A stretch of 64,000 nt of DNA from Aeoliella mucimassa. GTDB taxonomy: Bacteria; Planctomycetota; Planctomycetia; Pirellulales; Lacipirellulaceae. Of the stretch, positions 43,654-52,375 are shown piece by piece. A model generated the notes under the pieces. It searched no databases. It was not told where the DNA came from and worked only from the letters and a program-made list of their open reading frames with translations. The DNA lies in assembly GCF_007748035.1 (NCBI RefSeq), contig NZ_CP036278.1:372001-436000 (forward strand), written 5' to 3'. Numbering within the stretch: position 1 is the first letter of the stretch; every line of letters begins with the position of its first letter. Position numbers and translations under genes: made by a program.

Positions 43654-44867
43654 GGAACTGCCTGATGTTTTGGTACAGAAGTGTTAGTTGCCCGATGCCA
43701 TTGTTCAACTCGATCGGCGAACGGGCCATTGGCCAGGAACTCGGACCGCTCGAGCAGCGTCGCTTCCTGCGCCCGACTCGACACGCGTTTGCGACACAAG
43801 ATATTAGCAGCATGCACGGCAACCAGGGGACTGAAGCCCGTCGATTCGGCTTCTTCGGGAGTGCGGTACAAACAAATCGCTTCCATCACCGGCAGCGGTG
43901 CACCCCACAGTCCCAGCAGATAGCTCCCCACCTCGGCATGACTCGATCCGAACACATGCATCTCGGCTTCCCAAAGCGTGATTTGCTGATCATGAGCGAG
44001 ATCAACCGCCTGGCGGAACTCGTCGGCCGCGCAAGTGGCCAGCACCAGTTTGCCCACGTCGTGCAGCAAGCCAGCGAGTCGCGAATCGCCATGCACTTGA
44101 GGATCGTCGCTTTCGAGCTTCGCGATGTTGTAAGCGCACTCCGCAACGTCGCGACTATGGTTAGTCAGTTCGTTCAGCGAAAAATGAGCAAACTGCTCTT
44201 CCTCGAACACGCGAAACACCCCTTCGATTCGCAGCAGTTCACGCAGCAAGTCGAGGCCCAACAACGAAACTGCTTGCTCGGCCGACTTGACTCGTTGCGG
44301 CTGGCCAAAGAACGAGGAACTTACCAGTTGCAGAAACTTCGAAGTCATGCCGACATCGCCGGCTACGATTTTGGCGACATTGTCGATGGTGGCCGACGAG
44401 GAGTTCAGTTCGCTGGTGAGTTGTTCCAGCGAGTGAGCCGACGAGGGTACGGTGTCCAACTGCGAAACCAATTGCTTCAACCGATCGTTCTTCAAACGAT
44501 CGCGAAGCATGCAGCAACGAGCGACCGTAGAGGTCAGCTTCTCCGCGTCGCATGGTTTCGACAGGTATTGATGAGCAGGACCGAGCGCGCAGAGAATCCG
44601 CTCGCGGTCGGACTGTCCCGACAGCACGATCCGTATGGTCGAAGGCCACTTCTCACGGACATTCCCCAGCAGCGCGGCGCCGTCGATGCCTGGCATCCGC
44701 ATGTCGGTAATCACCACATCGAACCGCTTGTCCTGCATCAACTCGAGCGCTTCATGCCCTCCGCAAGCAAACTCCATGTCCCACTGCTTGTGATAACTGC
44801 GCAGCATACGACGAATGCCCGAAAGCACATTCGCTTGATCGTCTACAAACAACAAACTTGTCATCAT
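43650..44867 (-). CDS. Response regulator with HDOD output domain
   Basis: 405 residues. The receiver (residues 1-120) has FVDDQ, phospho-acceptor D55 (VVITDMRMP), LSGQ and YLSKPCD. The HDOD domain (~140-340) includes VAKIVAGDVGMTSKFLQLVSSSFFG, EQAVSLLGLDLLRELLRIEGVF and LAGLLHDVGKLVLATC. HDOD domains usually lack enzymatic activity and pass signals by binding partners, although the HD pair is retained here. It lies between two HD-GYP-type regulators in the same operon: 12 bases after one and overlapping the next by four bases. Confidence 0.92.
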   Translation of the reverse strand: MMTSLLFVDDQANVLSGIRRMLRSYHKQWDMEFACGGHEALELMQDKRFDVVITDMRMPGIDGAALLGNVREKWPSTIRIVLSGQSDRERILCALGPAHQYLSKPCDAEKLTSTVARCCMLRDRLKNDRLKQLVSQLDTVPSSAHSLEQLTSELNSSSATIDNVAKIVAGDVGMTSKFLQLVSSSFFGQPQRVKSAEQAVSLLGLDLLRELLRIEGVFRVFEEEQFAHFSLNELTNHSRDVAECAYNIAKLESDDPQVHGDSRLAGLLHDVGKLVLATCAADEFRQAVDLAHDQQITLWEAEMHVFGSSHAEVGSYLLGLWGAPLPVMEAICLYRTPEEAESTGFSPLVAVHAANILCRKRVSSRAQEATLLERSEFLANGPFADRVEQWHRATNTSVPKHQAVP

Positions 44868-44879
44868 ACAGTTCCTAGC

Positions 44880-46028
44880 TCAGGGCGTCGTTTCTTGGAG
44901 TATCTCTGTGGGGGTGATGGAACGCTTGTCGGCATCGGAGTAAGCTACTTCGGCTTCAAGAATCTCTTCCAGTACTTGCAGGAACGCCAGGTAAACCTCC
45001 GGGTCGAAGTGGGTGCCATTTTTTTCTGCAATGATGTCGAGCGCTTGCTCTACATCGTATCGTTTCTTGTACGGGCGTTTGCTTCGCAAGGCGTCGTAAA
45101 CGTCGGCAATCGCAACAATGCGGGCGGGCAGGGGAATGGCTTCGCCGGCCAGGCCATAGGGATACCCGGTGCCATCCCATTTCTCATGGTGGTAGGTTGC
45201 AATGTTTGCGGCCATTTCCAGCAAAGGGTAACGCTCGGTCAAAGTGTCGAGCGACAGGTCGCCTGGCACCAGCGTACGCCCAGCGTGACCTTCCACAAGA
45301 ATGGAGCGTCCGATCAAGCAGTGCTCCTGCATGATCTTCCATTCCTGCGGACTCAGCTTGCCCGGTTTGCGCAGGATGGCATCTGGGACGCCAATCTTGC
45401 CAATGTCGTGCAGCGTGGCAGCCAAACAAAGGTTCTCACAGAATTCGGCCTTCATGCCCATTGCTTGCCCGATCAGTTTGGCATAGACCCCCACGCGGAC
45501 AACGTGGTTGCCAGTGTCGTCGTCGCGACACTCCGCGGCTTTGGCCAGCCGCCAGACCAGTTCGGCATGCGAATCGAACAGCTGTTTCGTGCGGGCGCGC
45601 ACCAGCAGATCGAGTCGCTCGTTTTGTTGTTTCAGTTGATCGGTGCACTTTTTGAGTTGCAAAGCGCTCCGCAGTCGGGCAGCCAGTTCGCTGCAGTCGA
45701 CAGGTTTATGCAACAAGTCGGTCGCACCAAGCGACAGTGCGCGACTCTTCAGTCCATTGTCGTCCCGCCCGGTGACGATGATCACCGGGATATCGATCAT
45801 ATCGGGATGTTCTTGCATCCGCTCCAGCAGTTGCAGTCCCGACATGCCAGGCATGTTGATATCGGAGACGACCACATCTGCCGACGACTCGAGCAGGCCA
45901 TCCCAGGCCGACATCGCGTCTTGATGAAACGACATCGTCCATTCTTCTCGGAACGGATGCAAAATCCGCGCATACGCCCGCAGGACGTAGTGTTCGTCGT
46001 CGATGAAAAGTATTCGGTTCAAACTCAT
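44880..46028 (-). CDS. Response regulator with intact HD-GYP (c-di-GMP phosphodiesterase) domain
   Basis: 382 residues from ATG 46028 (TTG 46034 is in frame). The receiver has FIDDEHYVL, phospho-acceptor D56 (VVSDINMP), IIVTGRDD and LLHKPVD. A helical linker (~125-160) precedes the HD-GYP domain with all hallmarks: HVVRVGVYAKLIG, TLHDIGKIGVPDAIL, MQEHCLIGRSIL and HHEKWDGTGYPYGLAGEAIPLPARIV. Intact HD-GYP enzymes hydrolyse cyclic-di-GMP to GMP. It lies 6 bases after the kinase gene and is the obvious catalytic output of the array. Confidence 0.95.
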   Translation of the reverse strand: MSLNRILFIDDEHYVLRAYARILHPFREEWTMSFHQDAMSAWDGLLESSADVVVSDINMPGMSGLQLLERMQEHPDMIDIPVIIVTGRDDNGLKSRALSLGATDLLHKPVDCSELAARLRSALQLKKCTDQLKQQNERLDLLVRARTKQLFDSHAELVWRLAKAAECRDDDTGNHVVRVGVYAKLIGQAMGMKAEFCENLCLAATLHDIGKIGVPDAILRKPGKLSPQEWKIMQEHCLIGRSILVEGHAGRTLVPGDLSLDTLTERYPLLEMAANIATYHHEKWDGTGYPYGLAGEAIPLPARIVAIADVYDALRSKRPYKKRYDVEQALDIIAEKNGTHFDPEVYLAFLQVLEEILEAEVAYSDADKRSITPTEILQETTP

Positions 46029-46034
46029 GTTCAA

Positions 46035-47372
46035 TCACTCAATCGGCAAGCGGACGATGAAAGTCGTGCCAGCGTTTTGTTCGGTTTCAAAGCTGATGGT
46101 ACCGCCATGCTTCTCGACAATTACCGAATAGGTAATCGCAAGACCTTGACCAGTTCCTTTGCCCACCGCTTTAGTGGTGAAAAAGGGGTCGAAGATCTTA
46201 CTCTGAGCGTCGAGAGGTATCCCAGAGCCAGTGTCCGAAATACGGATTTCAGCCCAGTTGTCGACTTGTTTCGTGCTGATGGTAATCGTGCCGAGCGGCT
46301 GCGTTTCGTCGTCGCGAGTCGACTCAATCGCATGGGCGGCATTCACGATCATGTTCAACAACGCTTGGTTCAAGTCCCCCGCATAGCAAGGCACCAAAGG
46401 CAGGTCGTTGGCGAATTGCATCTCGACTTCCGAGACGTATTTCCACTCGTTGCGCGAAACGGTCACCGTGCTTTGAATCGCATGATTCAGATCGATGGCG
46501 GCCTTTTCGCGGATGCCTGGATGCGAGAACTCTTTCATCGCGCGAACGATCGTCGCCACGCGTTCGGCACCATCGAGAGAATGTTGGATGGCCAGGGGGA
46601 TTTCTTCCCGCAGGTATTCCAGATCGGACTCTTCCATGAGCGCCTTCGTGCGTTTCACAAGCGAAGAGCAGAGATTGTTGTCTTCGCATGCCTGAATCAG
46701 TTGATCGACACTCTCGAAGTAGTCTTCGAGATCGTGAAATGCATTGTTGAGGAACCGAGTATTGTCTCCCACGTACTGAATGGGAGTGTTGATTTCGTGG
46801 GCGATGCCAGCGGCCAATTGACCTACCGATTCCATCCGTTGGGCGTGAGCCAGTTGAGCTTCGAGCTGCTTGCGTCGGGTAAGGTCGCGAACCAAGCTCA
46901 TGTAGGCATGGCGGTTGTTGATGGTGACCTCGCTAATGATCAGTTCCATCGGAAACTCAGTGCCATCACTCCGCCGGCCGAGTATCTCGCGGTCCGCTTC
47001 TCGTTTGCTCGAAATCAACCACTGAGGAGTGCAGATTGTTGCGTCGGGCGAAGTCTCCCGGCACGGGTTTGCAAACAGCGAGTCGGCTCGTTTGCCTACC
47101 ATTTCGTCGGCTGCCATAGCGAACATGCGTTCCGCGGCCGGATTTACCGAATCGATGTAGCCTGCGTTGCTGATCGTGATGATGCCTTCAGCGGCGTTGG
47201 CCACAATCGCGTGGGTACGCTCTCCCTGTTCTCGAAGGCATTCGGTCAACGCCTTCAGTTCGGAGTTGGCATCGTACACCGCGCGCGACTTTTCCTCCAG
47301 CAGCAATTCCGCCTGCGAGCGGGCGCTCTGTTCGCGAGTCAGGCGTCGTTCAATGACTTCTATGTGTTGCAC
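46035..47372 (-). CDS. PAS-domain sensor histidine kinase, partner of H-NOX
   Basis: 445 residues, cytoplasmic with no membrane segment. An N-terminal coiled coil (~1-50) and a PAS domain (~55-165: AIVANAAEGIITISNAGYIDSVN...) precede the HisKA domain. The phospho-acceptor is H192 in LAAGIAHEINTPIQY. The HATPase domain follows, with N box LLNMIVNAAHAIES, G1 ISDTGSGIPLD, FDPFFTTK and a GTGQGLAITYSVI loop. The GTG start at 47372 overlaps the H-NOX gene by 13 bases, the arrangement of H-NOX-associated kinases, whose activity is controlled by the heme protein. Confidence 0.93.
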   Translation of the reverse strand: MQHIEVIERRLTREQSARSQAELLLEEKSRAVYDANSELKALTECLREQGERTHAIVANAAEGIITISNAGYIDSVNPAAERMFAMAADEMVGKRADSLFANPCRETSPDATICTPQWLISSKREADREILGRRSDGTEFPMELIISEVTINNRHAYMSLVRDLTRRKQLEAQLAHAQRMESVGQLAAGIAHEINTPIQYVGDNTRFLNNAFHDLEDYFESVDQLIQACEDNNLCSSLVKRTKALMEESDLEYLREEIPLAIQHSLDGAERVATIVRAMKEFSHPGIREKAAIDLNHAIQSTVTVSRNEWKYVSEVEMQFANDLPLVPCYAGDLNQALLNMIVNAAHAIESTRDDETQPLGTITISTKQVDNWAEIRISDTGSGIPLDAQSKIFDPFFTTKAVGKGTGQGLAITYSVIVEKHGGTISFETEQNAGTTFIVRLPIE

Positions 47373-47929
47373 GGCACCGCCCCTTCTTGGTGAACCGTAA
47401 GCCGGAACCGAGCGTAGGTGTCGTCGCCAGATTCAGAATCCTCACGGATCAAATCAATGGACTCCCCAAAGTGGTCGATGCAGCCTTTTATTAACCCTTC
47501 CGCAAAATCAGCAAAAGGACGGCTGGAATGGTAAGTCAACTCGAGTGTATCGTCAGCGGGGCGGGACGTTTTGAAACGCGGTACTTCTGCGTCAGGATAG
47601 AGTTTTGCGACTTCGGCATGATGGTGTTGATCGACCATGGAAAGCATCGCGAATACCGAACGGGCCTTGGCAAATTGCTTGGCGCTGATTTTCAGCATTT
47701 CGGCAAAGGCATACCTACCGAACTCATACAGAAGCTTGGCAGAGGAAGTCTTGGTGCGACGACTCAGTTCGTCGACCAAAGCCAGCAGTTCGTGGTGATC
47801 GTAGATGCCTACATTGGTGTAGGCGCCTCCACTTTCCAGAGGAACGCTATCAATAAGTGTCTCGGTGGTGACCATACCGTACTGGTCATCAACCCAACCG
47901 AGAAATTGATTGAAGATGGCGCCTTTCAC
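47360..47929 (-). CDS. H-NOX heme nitric oxide/oxygen-binding protein
   Basis: 189 residues from GTG 47929, with AAGGGG six bases upstream. This gives the canonical opening (V/M)KGAIFNQFLGWV, so the longer frame to 48016 is rejected. Hallmarks: the proximal heme ligand H104 in DQHHHAEVAKLYPDAEVPRF, and the heme-propionate YxSxR motif Y133-S135-R137 (LTYHSSR). The length is that of stand-alone bacterial H-NOX proteins, which bind NO (and in some cases O2) and regulate a kinase or cyclase. It overlaps the histidine kinase gene downstream, which is the expected partner. Confidence 0.93.
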   Translation of the reverse strand: MKGAIFNQFLGWVDDQYGMVTTETLIDSVPLESGGAYTNVGIYDHHELLALVDELSRRTKTSSAKLLYEFGRYAFAEMLKISAKQFAKARSVFAMLSMVDQHHHAEVAKLYPDAEVPRFKTSRPADDTLELTYHSSRPFADFAEGLIKGCIDHFGESIDLIREDSESGDDTYARFRLTVHQEGAVPCNT

Positions 47930-48124
47930 AACTACCCCTTTGCGAAGGAACTTATGAACCTGCCTTGGCAAAGCAAAGACATTCTCATGGCAACTATAGA
48001 ATGCAAGTTCCGGCAATGCGGTCGGAGACGCGTAGGGTGCACAAAAAAACGATCAAATGGAATGTGTCGAATGCTGCAACTGCGACGAATGTCGAGACGT
48101 CGTGTTGTTGGTGGCTGCTATGCG

Positions 48125-48565
48125 CTAGGCGTTACGTGCGAGACTCTGCGGCACCAAAGAAGCAATGACCTGCACCAACTCTTCGGAGTCGACCGGTTTC
48201 GTAAAGTACGCATCGACCCCCAAGCCGAGCATCTTCTTTTTCCAGTGCGATTCCTCAAGGCCCGTCAAGACGATGATCGGCGAACTGCTGGTGGTTTGAT
48301 TGTTGCGCAGGCAACGAACCACCTCTTCTCCATTCACCAAGGGCATACAGATGTCGGTAATGATGATATCGGGCCGCTCGGTAATGGTACGCCAGATACC
48401 ATGGACTCCGTGATACCCTTCGATTACTTCGATGTTGTAACGCTTCAGGCAGCGTTTCATGCCATCAATCACTTTCGAATCGTCATCCACCACCAGCACC
48501 CGTACGGGCGGTGCCGAATGAAACGGATCCGCTCGATCAAAATCGAGTTCGCAGTCAATCGCCAT
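48125..48565 (-). CDS. Single-domain response regulator
   Basis: 146 residues. A ~20-residue polar extension precedes the receiver: VLVVDDDSKVI (D27, D28), phospho-acceptor D71 in IIITDICMP, IIVLTGLEES and YFTKPVDSEEL. There is no output domain. It is the promoter-proximal gene on the minus strand, 195 bases before H-NOX, and may share phosphate with the kinases of the array. ATG 48565. Confidence 0.92.
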   Translation of the reverse strand: MAIDCELDFDRADPFHSAPPVRVLVVDDDSKVIDGMKRCLKRYNIEVIEGYHGVHGIWRTITERPDIIITDICMPLVNGEEVVRCLRNNQTTSSSPIIVLTGLEESHWKKKMLGLGVDAYFTKPVDSEELVQVIASLVPQSLARNA

Positions 48566-48976
48566 AACTATTTGCCCCGTGTGAGAAGTTGGAGAAGTTC
48601 CAAGGCGACTGACACCTGTTGGCTCTCACGGAGTCCAGGTGGCAAGTCAGCCTACAGCGGTATCCCCTTTACAAACGTAGCTCAAACTCGTTCGGCAGCT
48701 TTGCAGGAAATTCAGCGCCAGCATCGGGAATTCGCTTGGCGTAACGATTCTTACGAACCTCGCGATTGCGATGGTCCAGGCAGGTTCTGGTTGCCTGCGA
48801 ATCAATGCACTGAAGCGAGGTGGAAGCACACACCCGCAAGCCACGGCAGAACTAGCAATTCGATTGCAACGAGAGGCAACTGGAGAAGTCGGTCCACTTC
48901 TTGGAAAAGAGACACACAACACAACTAACAACCTATATTTGCACAGTCTAGGGGTTCTCACTTTGGAGGCATTCAG
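48566..48976. other. Divergent control region of the signalling array
   Basis: 411 bases between the two arms of the array. It contains an inverted CACCTG...CAGGTG pair near 48612-48642 and becomes A/T-rich towards the plus-strand CheY-like gene. No gene is supported: small open frames on both strands lack ribosome-binding sites. It should hold promoters for both arms. Confidence 0.45.
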
Positions 48977-49354
48977 GTGAATAGAGTTTTAGTAGTCGAC
49001 GACAGCGCCTTCATGGCTCGATCCGTCGCGATCGTGCTAAAGGATATGGATTTCGAAGTCGTGGCACTTGCTCACGATGGCTTCCAGGGCGTTGAGAAAT
49101 ACGAAGAGCTGCGTCCCGACGTGGTATTGCTTGACGTCACGATGCCCAACATGGATGGCGTGGAATGCCTGGTAAAGCTTCGCGAGATCGACAACGACGC
49201 CCGCGTCGTTATGCTCTCTGCGGTTCACGATGAAGAGACTGTAAATAAGTGCTTGGAGTATGGCGCTATCGCGTTTTTGCAGAAGCCCATTCGTAGGGGC
49301 AATGCCGAAGACCTGGAGCGTTTGCGTTCGACCCTCGAAACTGCCGCCCACTAG
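48977..49354 (+). CDS. CheY-like response regulator
   Basis: 125 residues, a bare receiver: VLVVDDSAFMARSV (D8, D9), phospho-acceptor D53 in VVLLDVTMPNMDG, VVMLSAV and FLQKPIR. GTG 48977 has TTGGAGG 7 bases upstream. It lies 11 bases before the CheX-domain kinase, so phosphotransfer between them, and removal by the CheX-like domain, is a reasonable inference. Confidence 0.92.
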   Translation: MNRVLVVDDSAFMARSVAIVLKDMDFEVVALAHDGFQGVEKYEELRPDVVLLDVTMPNMDGVECLVKLREIDNDARVVMLSAVHDEETVNKCLEYGAIAFLQKPIRRGNAEDLERLRSTLETAAH

Positions 49355-49365
49355 TAGCCGAGCCC

Positions 49366-50718
49366 ATGAGTAATATCGCAGCTTACACTTCGGCGTTTCA
49401 GTCCATCACCGAACGTGTCTTAAACGACATGTTTGGGCTGGGGGAGTCCGTTCCCTCACCGGTGATTGAAGTGCCATCGGTAGAAACGTCAAAGAACTTC
49501 ATTGTGTCGTTATTCTATACCGGCTCAGTGTATGGTGAATATCTACTTGCGATGGACGAAGAAGTTGCCGCGCGAGTGGTAGGCATCGATCAAGTATCGG
49601 ATGGTGAAGATCGTGACATTGCTCAAGAAACCATCTGCGACGCCCTGACCGAAACGCTTAATCTGATCGTTGGCGAAGCGGTAGTCGAACTGCAAGACTG
49701 CTACGCTAAGCTCACCATTACCGCTCCGCGGGTGTACTTCGGGAAAATTCGCTATCCCCAGTTCCGCACCGGTAAGGCAGTGCTGCAAACTTCGGCCGGC
49801 GAGATCGAATGCTTCTTCTGTCTTGATCAAATGCGGTTGAGTCTCGCAGCGTCGTACGACGAAGCGATGGACTCGCTCATGGTCATCAATAAAGAATTGA
49901 AGGAAGCTAATCGCCATCTGGCTGAGCAACAAGCTCAGTTGGTGCATGCCGAGAAAATGGCCACCGTGGGTATGCTGGCCTCCGGCGTGGCTCACGAAAT
50001 CAACAACCCGTTGTTCTTCCTCGATATGAACCTGGAGACATTGAACGAGAATGTCTCGACCATCGAAGGACTGATTCAACGCTACGAAAGAATCGAAGCC
50101 CGTGTCGCCGCCGTCGAGCAACAGCTTGAAGACGAAGGCTTCGAGCGGGTGCTCACGGAAACCAAGGAAGTGGTAACCGAAGCCCGCGAAGGGGTAGAGC
50201 GAATCAAGAATATCGTCCGTAGCCTCAAAGAGTTCTCGGACGTGGATCGCAGTGGGTTTGCGGACTCCGACATCAACATGATTGCCAAGAATGTGTGCAA
50301 TCTGATCTCGCACCTGTTGCCGAAGGGTTGCCAGGTAGAGCAAGAGTTTGAGGAAGTACCGCGACTGAACTGCAACGCTGGTGAAATGAGTCAGGCGCTA
50401 GCCAACATCCTCACCAACGCGGCTCAAGCAGTCGGCGAAGATGGCCATATCGTCGTCGGTAGCCATGTAGAAGAAGACTGCGTGGTGCTTTCGTTTACCG
50501 ACAACGGGGTGGGCATCGATGCTGATAATCTCGATCGGCTGTTCGATCCCTTCTTCACGACCAAAGAAGAAGGCCAAGGTTCCGGGCTTGGGCTGTCGAT
50601 CTCGTACGGAATCATCAAGAAGCACAAGGGTGTGATCAGCGTCGAAAGCACGTTGGGCGAGGGAACCACCTTCAAGGTGCGGCTTCCCTTCACCACACCC
50701 GAAGCCAGTTACTGCTAA
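49366..50718 (+). CDS. Histidine kinase with N-terminal CheX-like domain
   Basis: 450 residues, cytoplasmic. Residues ~1-165 resemble the CheC/CheX/FliY phosphatase fold: an early AFQSITERVLNDMF helix and the ALTETLNLIVGEAV helix, which carries the E-x2-N pair (E96, N99) and Gly (G103) that form the CheX active site. A short coiled coil leads to HisKA with H210 in LASGVAHEINNPL. The HATPase domain follows (ILTNAAQAV, FTDNGVGID, FDPFFTTKEEGQGSGLGLSI). Having kinase and putative receiver-phosphatase in one chain is unusual. The end overlaps rsmE by four bases on the other strand. Confidence 0.88.
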   Translation: MSNIAAYTSAFQSITERVLNDMFGLGESVPSPVIEVPSVETSKNFIVSLFYTGSVYGEYLLAMDEEVAARVVGIDQVSDGEDRDIAQETICDALTETLNLIVGEAVVELQDCYAKLTITAPRVYFGKIRYPQFRTGKAVLQTSAGEIECFFCLDQMRLSLAASYDEAMDSLMVINKELKEANRHLAEQQAQLVHAEKMATVGMLASGVAHEINNPLFFLDMNLETLNENVSTIEGLIQRYERIEARVAAVEQQLEDEGFERVLTETKEVVTEAREGVERIKNIVRSLKEFSDVDRSGFADSDINMIAKNVCNLISHLLPKGCQVEQEFEEVPRLNCNAGEMSQALANILTNAAQAVGEDGHIVVGSHVEEDCVVLSFTDNGVGIDADNLDRLFDPFFTTKEEGQGSGLGLSISYGIIKKHKGVISVESTLGEGTTFKVRLPFTTPEASYC

Positions 50719-51428
50719 GACTCGACCGAGCAGCTAGAAGTGACTACCGCTGCGACCGCGATAGCTGCGGTTTCGATGCGGAGAATGCTAGCACCGAGGC
50801 ACATGCTCTGCCAGCCATGCTCGTTGGCCAGCGCGACTTCGCTGTCGGAGAAGCCTCCCTCGGGGCCAATCGCCGCGGCAAACTCAGTAGCGGCTGACAG
50901 GCCAAACTGCGAGAGCGACCTCCCGACGGGGTGGGCGATGCACTTGGTGCCAGAGTCGACCGAAGCGATAAACTCGCCGAAAGGGCGGGGCGGCGTGATC
51001 TGCATCAACTGATTGCGACCGCACTGCTTGCAAGCTTCGACCACCGCCCGCTCGAGCTTCTCGAGCGACTTTCCACGGAGGTCAGCAACACTGTGCTCGG
51101 TTGTCAGTGGTACCAAGGTCGCGACACCGATTTCGGTAAGCTTCTCGACCATCCACTTTTGCCGATCCCCCTTTGGCAACGCGACGCCGAGCGTGATTGC
51201 AATCCGTGGCTCGCGACTTACCTGCTCCACGGGACCGACCGTGAGCAGCACCTCGCTACGACCACACTTGGCGATGGTCGCAGTGCTTTGGTGGCCTTGG
51301 CCATCGAACAGCAGGACCTCGTCGCCTACTTTGCCACGCATCACATGCAGCAGATGATGCGCCTCGGCTCCGGTGAGCGAGGGTTCTTGCGTGTCGCAAA
51401 GTTCAGGGCAAAAGAAGCGATCGGCCAT
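50715..51428 (-). CDS. rsmE: 16S rRNA m3U1498 methyltransferase RsmE
   Basis: 237 residues, the family's usual length. An N-terminal PUA-like part (MADRFFCPE...AEAHHLLHVMRGKVGDEVLLFDGQG) precedes the SPOUT methyltransferase domain. The SAM-binding trefoil knot shows AAIGPEGGFSDSEV and LGASILRIETAAIAV. RsmE methylates U1498 of 16S rRNA with SAM. ATG 51428 starts the conserved N-terminus; the longer frame to 51536 adds unrelated sequence. Confidence 0.95.
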   Translation of the reverse strand: MADRFFCPELCDTQEPSLTGAEAHHLLHVMRGKVGDEVLLFDGQGHQSTATIAKCGRSEVLLTVGPVEQVSREPRIAITLGVALPKGDRQKWMVEKLTEIGVATLVPLTTEHSVADLRGKSLEKLERAVVEACKQCGRNQLMQITPPRPFGEFIASVDSGTKCIAHPVGRSLSQFGLSAATEFAAAIGPEGGFSDSEVALANEHGWQSMCLGASILRIETAAIAVAAVVTSSCSVES

Positions 51429-51568
51429 TTCACCCGTGATGCTAGCACATTGCTGTTGAAGTTCGCTAGCCGGGCAGGCCGATGATGACGACGGAGCGAT
51501 ATTGGCTACCTGTCCAACGGTGGAACCGACAGCCATATCGTGCGTTACGTTGCTCGGAAAGCTGAACC

Positions 51569-52375
51569 ATGTCTTATCTGCGTCATTGGCAACTCGAAAC
51601 GTCTCCTTACCGCCCGCAAGCGGGAAGCTACCCCGCCCCTGCGCAGCAGGAAGCCATGGCTCGCATCGACTACTTGGTGGGCGAAAAACGCAATCTTGGA
51701 GCGCTGGTTGCTCCGCGTGGATTGGGCAAGACCGTGGTGCTCGAAGAAGCTGGCCGACACCATCTGCGAGATGGCAAGTACGTGGCCTCGATCGATGCGT
51801 TCGGGTTGACCCCTCGCGAGTTTTTGTGGCAAGTTGCCTGTGCGTTCGAAACGCAACCGGCGCTCGGCGATAGCGTCTCCCGTTTGTGGCAGAAGTTGGC
51901 CGACTCGGCGACCGAGCACGCCTGGCGCGGCGAACAGGGTCTTGTGCTCATCGACGACGCAGGGCAGGCCGGGCCTGATTTATGCCAGCAGATGGTCCGC
52001 CTGGTGCGGTTGGCCTCGAACCTCGGCGCTGCGTGGAACCTGGTGCTGGCGGCCACCCCGAGCGAAGCATCGCGTTGGCCGGATACGCTGCTCGAACTCA
52101 TGGACTTGCGGATTGAGCTGTACGCGTGGGACGAAGAGACCACGTTCGACTATCTGCAGCATGCACTGATGTCAGCAGGGCGGTTGGAGCCGGTATTCAC
52201 CGAGGACGCGCTGTATCGCATTCATGTCCTCGCACAGGGCATTCCCCGACATGTGGCTCGCCTAGCCGACTTCTCGTTGGTTGTCGGAGCTGCCGCTGAG
52301 GTGTCGATCATCGATACCAGCGTGGTCGAGTCGGCCCAGGAGCAAGTCTCTTGGCCTACGGCGGTCGCCTCTTAA
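51569..52375 (+). CDS. ExeA-like AAA ATPase
   Basis: 268 residues. The start (YLRHWQLETSPYRPQAGSYPAPAQQEAMARIDYLV) matches the ExeA/GspA-type and phage-B-type ATPases. Walker A is APRGLGKT (residues 48-55), with Arg where Gly is common; Walker B is GLVLIDDAGQ. A sensor segment LVLAATP and a lid GIPRHVARLADFSLVVG follow. In proteobacteria ExeA helps assemble the type II secretion channel; transposition MuB-type proteins are related. There is no peptidoglycan-binding domain or membrane helix here, so the exact role is open. Confidence 0.87.
   Translation: MSYLRHWQLETSPYRPQAGSYPAPAQQEAMARIDYLVGEKRNLGALVAPRGLGKTVVLEEAGRHHLRDGKYVASIDAFGLTPREFLWQVACAFETQPALGDSVSRLWQKLADSATEHAWRGEQGLVLIDDAGQAGPDLCQQMVRLVRLASNLGAAWNLVLAATPSEASRWPDTLLELMDLRIELYAWDEETTFDYLQHALMSAGRLEPVFTEDALYRIHVLAQGIPRHVARLADFSLVVGAAAEVSIIDTSVVESAQEQVSWPTAVAS

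Noticed and set aside
43665-47393. A 1242-codon open frame on the plus strand across four signalling genes
   Set aside because: It is antisense to genes with clear receiver, HDOD, HD-GYP and kinase motifs; its translation has no domain, and its length follows from codon bias of the opposite strand.
48647-48980. Small open frames in the divergent control region
   Set aside because: Frames on both strands overlap, lack start signals and show no domain.
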